A stretch of DNA of 64,000 nucleotides. Origin: Vibrio alfacsensis (lineage in GTDB: Bacteria > Pseudomonadota > Gammaproteobacteria > Enterobacterales > Vibrionaceae). Shown here piece after piece: positions 61,554 to 64,000 of the stretch (positions within the stretch are counted from its first letter, which is position 1; every line of letters starts with the position of its first letter). The notes below the pieces were generated by a model, which saw only the letters and a program-made list of their open reading frames with translations, searched no databases and was not told where the DNA came from. The translations under genes and the position numbers were made by a program. The stretch is from the NCBI RefSeq assembly GCF_003544875.1, contig NZ_CP032094.1:930001-994000 (forward strand), read 5' to 3'.

Positions 61554-63278
61554 TTATCTCTGAATTAAAAATTCTGGACTTGCTGTGACGAGAAGCAAAC
61601 TCACCATTACTTTATTATTTGGGTGTCTTTCAACTGCGGCTGCATTAGCAATTGAGGCATACAGTTCCGCACTCATTTTTCCTGCTAAAAACCGTTGGTT
61701 AATCAAATCAGGCAACGCGTCCACATCGTCTGACTTTGCTGCGGCTTGATACTCACTCACATTGATGTAAACCGCGTTGTCACATCGATTTTCTTGCATT
61801 GAACGAACGATATAAGTACGAATGGTATTTTGATATCCGATGAATCCAGCCCACGGTAAAATTTCAAATTCCGGAGCATAAAGTTGGCTGTCCATTAAGG
61901 GACCGCTTGGCATAAAGTCAGGAGAATAGAAGTTGAACACCGAGTTTGCCGAATGCAAACCTTGATTGACGTTGTTAATGATGCTGTACGCATCTTGTTC
62001 ATAATTACCCTGAGTTTTCGCACCCAGTATGCGCAGCACTTCTGCTACCGCCAAAATCGGCTCTTTCATCTTGACAACAGGGTAAGATTCCGGCTGAGAC
62101 ATACCATTTCGTACTTCTGGGTTAAGAGCTTCTGGGTCAAGAAGAATAGCGGCAAATACGCTCTTTAGATCACCACGAACACCATTGCCGTTATCAGTAA
62201 AAACTGCCGCAACACGTTCAACATATTCAGGTGATGGGTTTGACGTAACCATGCGTTGAATCAGTTGACGCGACACAAATGGCGCAGTATTAGAATGCGC
62301 AAACAAAATATCGAGTACGGATTGGATGTCTTCTAGTGGCGTTTGCCCAGCTGCAATCACGTTGTTTATAACGCGCTTTTCACCCTCATCATGATACGTT
62401 CCACGTTTATCTTCTAGTGGAATCATTGGCTTAATATAGCCCTCTCCATGTAGCGCAGAACCATCAGGATTCGTCATTTTGTCTGAATACGTCCAACCAC
62501 TGAATGCTCGAGCCACTTCCTGTACGTCATCTTGAGTGTAAGAGCTGATTGGGTTGCCATCTTTATCCGTCTTGGCTGTACCATCTGGGTTCAGTTCATA
62601 TAAACCAATCGTAAACAGTTGCATTACTTCACGGGCATAGTTCTCGTCTGGGTACGTCCCTCTTTTAGGATCGTGCTTCTTACTGTTTGCCATGCTCAGA
62701 AACGCGCCCATCGATGGGCTAAGTGTCACTTCTTCCAGTAAATCTCGATAGTTGCCAAATGCATGCTTTTGCAAAATATCGTAGAACGCAACAAGTGACT
62801 GCGGATTCCTACCATTTATAGGGTTATCTTTTTGGCTGACCACGAGAATTTGGCTCAATGCAAATGCTGCACGGTGGCGCAGTTGATCATTACCGTAAAG
62901 CAGAGCATCCCACCAGATTCCCTCACGAATATCGTGTGTGCCATAGTGAACATGCTTACAGCCATCAACTGGCACTCTATTTCCAATTGTATCTTTCGCG
63001 GCCTCAAACTTCTGTAGATGAAGTCTAACCGGTGATTCAAATTGGTTATCTAGCCATTTGACGTAACCAATACGGTTGATCTCGTCAATTTGAGCCGGAG
63101 TCAAACCAGAAGCAGCCCGAGTCGAAAAGCTCACCAATTGCTGTTCGTTTAAAGCAACGGGCGCATCTTTAGGAAGCCAATTCGGTACTTGATTTAAAGA
63201 GGACTGATTGCTGTTATCTTCGTTACACCCTGTCAGTGCAGCAGAAATGAGCAATGCAATGATAACTTTGTTTGTCAT
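61554..63278 (-). CDS. DUF1800 lipoprotein
   Basis: A 574-residue lipoprotein: MTNKVIIALLISAALTGCNE has a lipobox with Cys at residue 18. The DUF1800 region includes AASGLTPAQIDEINRIGYVK, WLDNQFESPVRLHLQKFEAA, LRHRAAFALSQILVVSQKDN, ENYAREVMQLFTIGLYELNP, VQEVARAFSGWTYSDK and SRQLIQRMVTSNPSPEYVER. No catalytic chemistry is known for the family. It is cotranscribed with the DUF1501 gene. ATG 63278 places the signal at the N-terminus; the frame is open to 63311. The ribosome-binding site is weak. Confidence 0.87.
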   Translation of the reverse strand: MTNKVIIALLISAALTGCNEDNSNQSSLNQVPNWLPKDAPVALNEQQLVSFSTRAASGLTPAQIDEINRIGYVKWLDNQFESPVRLHLQKFEAAKDTIGNRVPVDGCKHVHYGTHDIREGIWWDALLYGNDQLRHRAAFALSQILVVSQKDNPINGRNPQSLVAFYDILQKHAFGNYRDLLEEVTLSPSMGAFLSMANSKKHDPKRGTYPDENYAREVMQLFTIGLYELNPDGTAKTDKDGNPISSYTQDDVQEVARAFSGWTYSDKMTNPDGSALHGEGYIKPMIPLEDKRGTYHDEGEKRVINNVIAAGQTPLEDIQSVLDILFAHSNTAPFVSRQLIQRMVTSNPSPEYVERVAAVFTDNGNGVRGDLKSVFAAILLDPEALNPEVRNGMSQPESYPVVKMKEPILAVAEVLRILGAKTQGNYEQDAYSIINNVNQGLHSANSVFNFYSPDFMPSGPLMDSQLYAPEFEILPWAGFIGYQNTIRTYIVRSMQENRCDNAVYINVSEYQAAAKSDDVDALPDLINQRFLAGKMSAELYASIANAAAVERHPNNKVMVSLLLVTASPEFLIQR

Positions 63279-63401
63279 CAGAAGTGAATCTATCGAAAAA
63301 AAGGTACGCAATTATAGAGTTACGCTGACGCTTATCAATTCAGAAAAGCCCTACAACTGGCCGCTAAATTACCTTAAAGAACCATACTTTGATCCTTATT
63401 C

Positions 63402-63445
63402 CAAAAATAAAAATGCCCCTGCTTGAGAGTCAGTAAGCAGAGGCA
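63402..63445 (-). terminator. Intrinsic terminator after artM
   Basis: Minus strand TGCCTCTGCTT and AAGCAGGGGCA form an 11-bp stem with one mismatch and a 10-base loop, followed by TTTTTATTTTTGG. Confidence 0.85.
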
Positions 63446-63471
63446 CCGTAAATTGAATTTTAGATTGGAGA

Positions 63472-64000
63472 TTACACAGCTTCGAATGCCAACGCTTTTT
63501 TCTCCACTTGACGGAAGATCAACGTCAACACGCCATTTACTGCCAAATAGAACGCGCCTGCAATACCGAATACCGTCAACGTATCGTAAGTTTGTGCATT
63601 AATGCGTTGTGCATAACCCATCAAATCCATAATCGTGATAGTGCTCGCGAGTGAAGTCCCTTTGAACACCAAGATGACTTCGTTTGAATACGCTGGCACT
63701 GCTCGGCGAATCGCATAAGGCAGCAATACTTTTAGCGTGGCAACCTTGTCCATTCCGAGTGCTCGACACGCATGCCACTGACCCGATGGGATCGCATTGA
63801 ACGCCCCTTTAAACAATTGCGTACTGTATGCAGCGGTATTAAGCGCCAAAGCTAACATGGCACAAAACCAAGGCTGGCTTAGCCACGTCCAAAAAACGCT
63901 TTCTCTTACTGCATCAAACTGACCAGGGCCGTAGTACACCAAAAAGATCTGAACCAGCAAAGGCGTACCGGTGAACAAGGTGATGATTCCACGGCTAATC
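63472..64000 (-). CDS. artM: Arginine ABC transporter permease ArtM, 5' end outside window
   Basis: The C-terminal 176 residues of an amino-acid ABC permease. It reads ISRGIITLFTGTPLLVQIFL from the right edge, then NTAAYSTQLFKGAFNAIPSG, QWHACRALGMDKVATLKVLL (EAA loop), SNEVILVFKGTSLASTITIM and ends RQVEKKALAFEAV. The text is closest to ArtM among the ArtQM/HisQM permeases, from memory of E. coli ArtM. It takes up arginine with ArtP, ArtQ and a binding protein, presumably encoded to the right. No start codon is in the window. Confidence 0.88.
   Translation of the reverse strand, partial: ISRGIITLFTGTPLLVQIFLVYYGPGQFDAVRESVFWTWLSQPWFCAMLALALNTAAYSTQLFKGAFNAIPSGQWHACRALGMDKVATLKVLLPYAIRRAVPAYSNEVILVFKGTSLASTITIMDLMGYAQRINAQTYDTLTVFGIAGAFYLAVNGVLTLIFRQVEKKALAFEAV

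Overview
The window reads as chromosomal DNA from a marine gamma-proteobacterium, most likely a Vibrio and probably of the Harveyi clade. Pointers are moderate A+T content, the cytoplasmic three-domain flavin reductase of the NADH:acrylate reductase type known from V. harveyi, the etfBA/etfQO pair, an ArtM-type permease and many Vibrio-style small envelope proteins. The species call is inference from family knowledge, because no search could be run.

Layout. 1-5.4 kb: an IS3-family element splits a glutathione-transferase-like gene, followed by a YdjM-type membrane hydrolase and an acyl-CoA ligase with a late frameshift. 6.1-10.7 kb: a three-gene operon (TonB-dependent receptor, YfiR-like periplasmic protein, membrane diguanylate cyclase) that looks like an outer-membrane-to-c-di-GMP signalling line. 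10.8-12.2 kb: an IS5-family element beside a truncated ORF. 12.2-18.3 kb: AI-2E-type transporter, secreted alpha/alpha-barrel protein, HD-domain protein, GST divergent from a TetR regulator and a PCC/DUF296 protein.

18.4-31.4 kb (minus strand): a complete assimilatory nitrate block, nasA-cobA-ybiB-like-hydrolase-nasT-nrtABC-nirBD. Both nasA and nrtA have a sigma-54-type promoter (excellent for nasA, one key mismatch for nrtA), an NtrC-like enhancer about 70 bp upstream, and a leader ending in an intrinsic terminator before the start codon. With NasT (ANTAR antiterminator) encoded between them, this gives a readable two-layer control scheme: nitrogen limitation through NtrC/sigma-54 and nitrate through NasT antitermination.

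31.4-46.5 kb: acetyltransferase, HAAAP amino-acid carrier, secreted kexin-like protease with a probable dedicated chaperone, alkaline phosphatase, a two-component system divergent from a five-repeat DUF5666 lipoprotein, a coiled-coil membrane protein, a YegD-type Hsp70 and small proteins. 47.0-54.0 kb: 2-oxoacid dehydrogenase E1alpha/E1beta/E2 without E3, then etfBA and etfQO. 54.1-60.1 kb: ApbE flavin transferase next to the 1004-residue OYE/FMN/FAD reductase it probably flavinylates, then a GST divergent from a LysR regulator. 60.2-63.3 kb: a DUF1501/DUF1800 exported pair. The window ends inside artM.

A striking recurrent feature is loss of single bases in short A/T runs: the acyl-CoA ligase 3' end, both ends of the DUF5666 lipoprotein and a 45-kb membrane protein each read through cleanly if one A or T is restored. 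This is either sequencing error in homopolymers or genuine decay/phase variation. No rRNA, tRNA or CRISPR array was seen.
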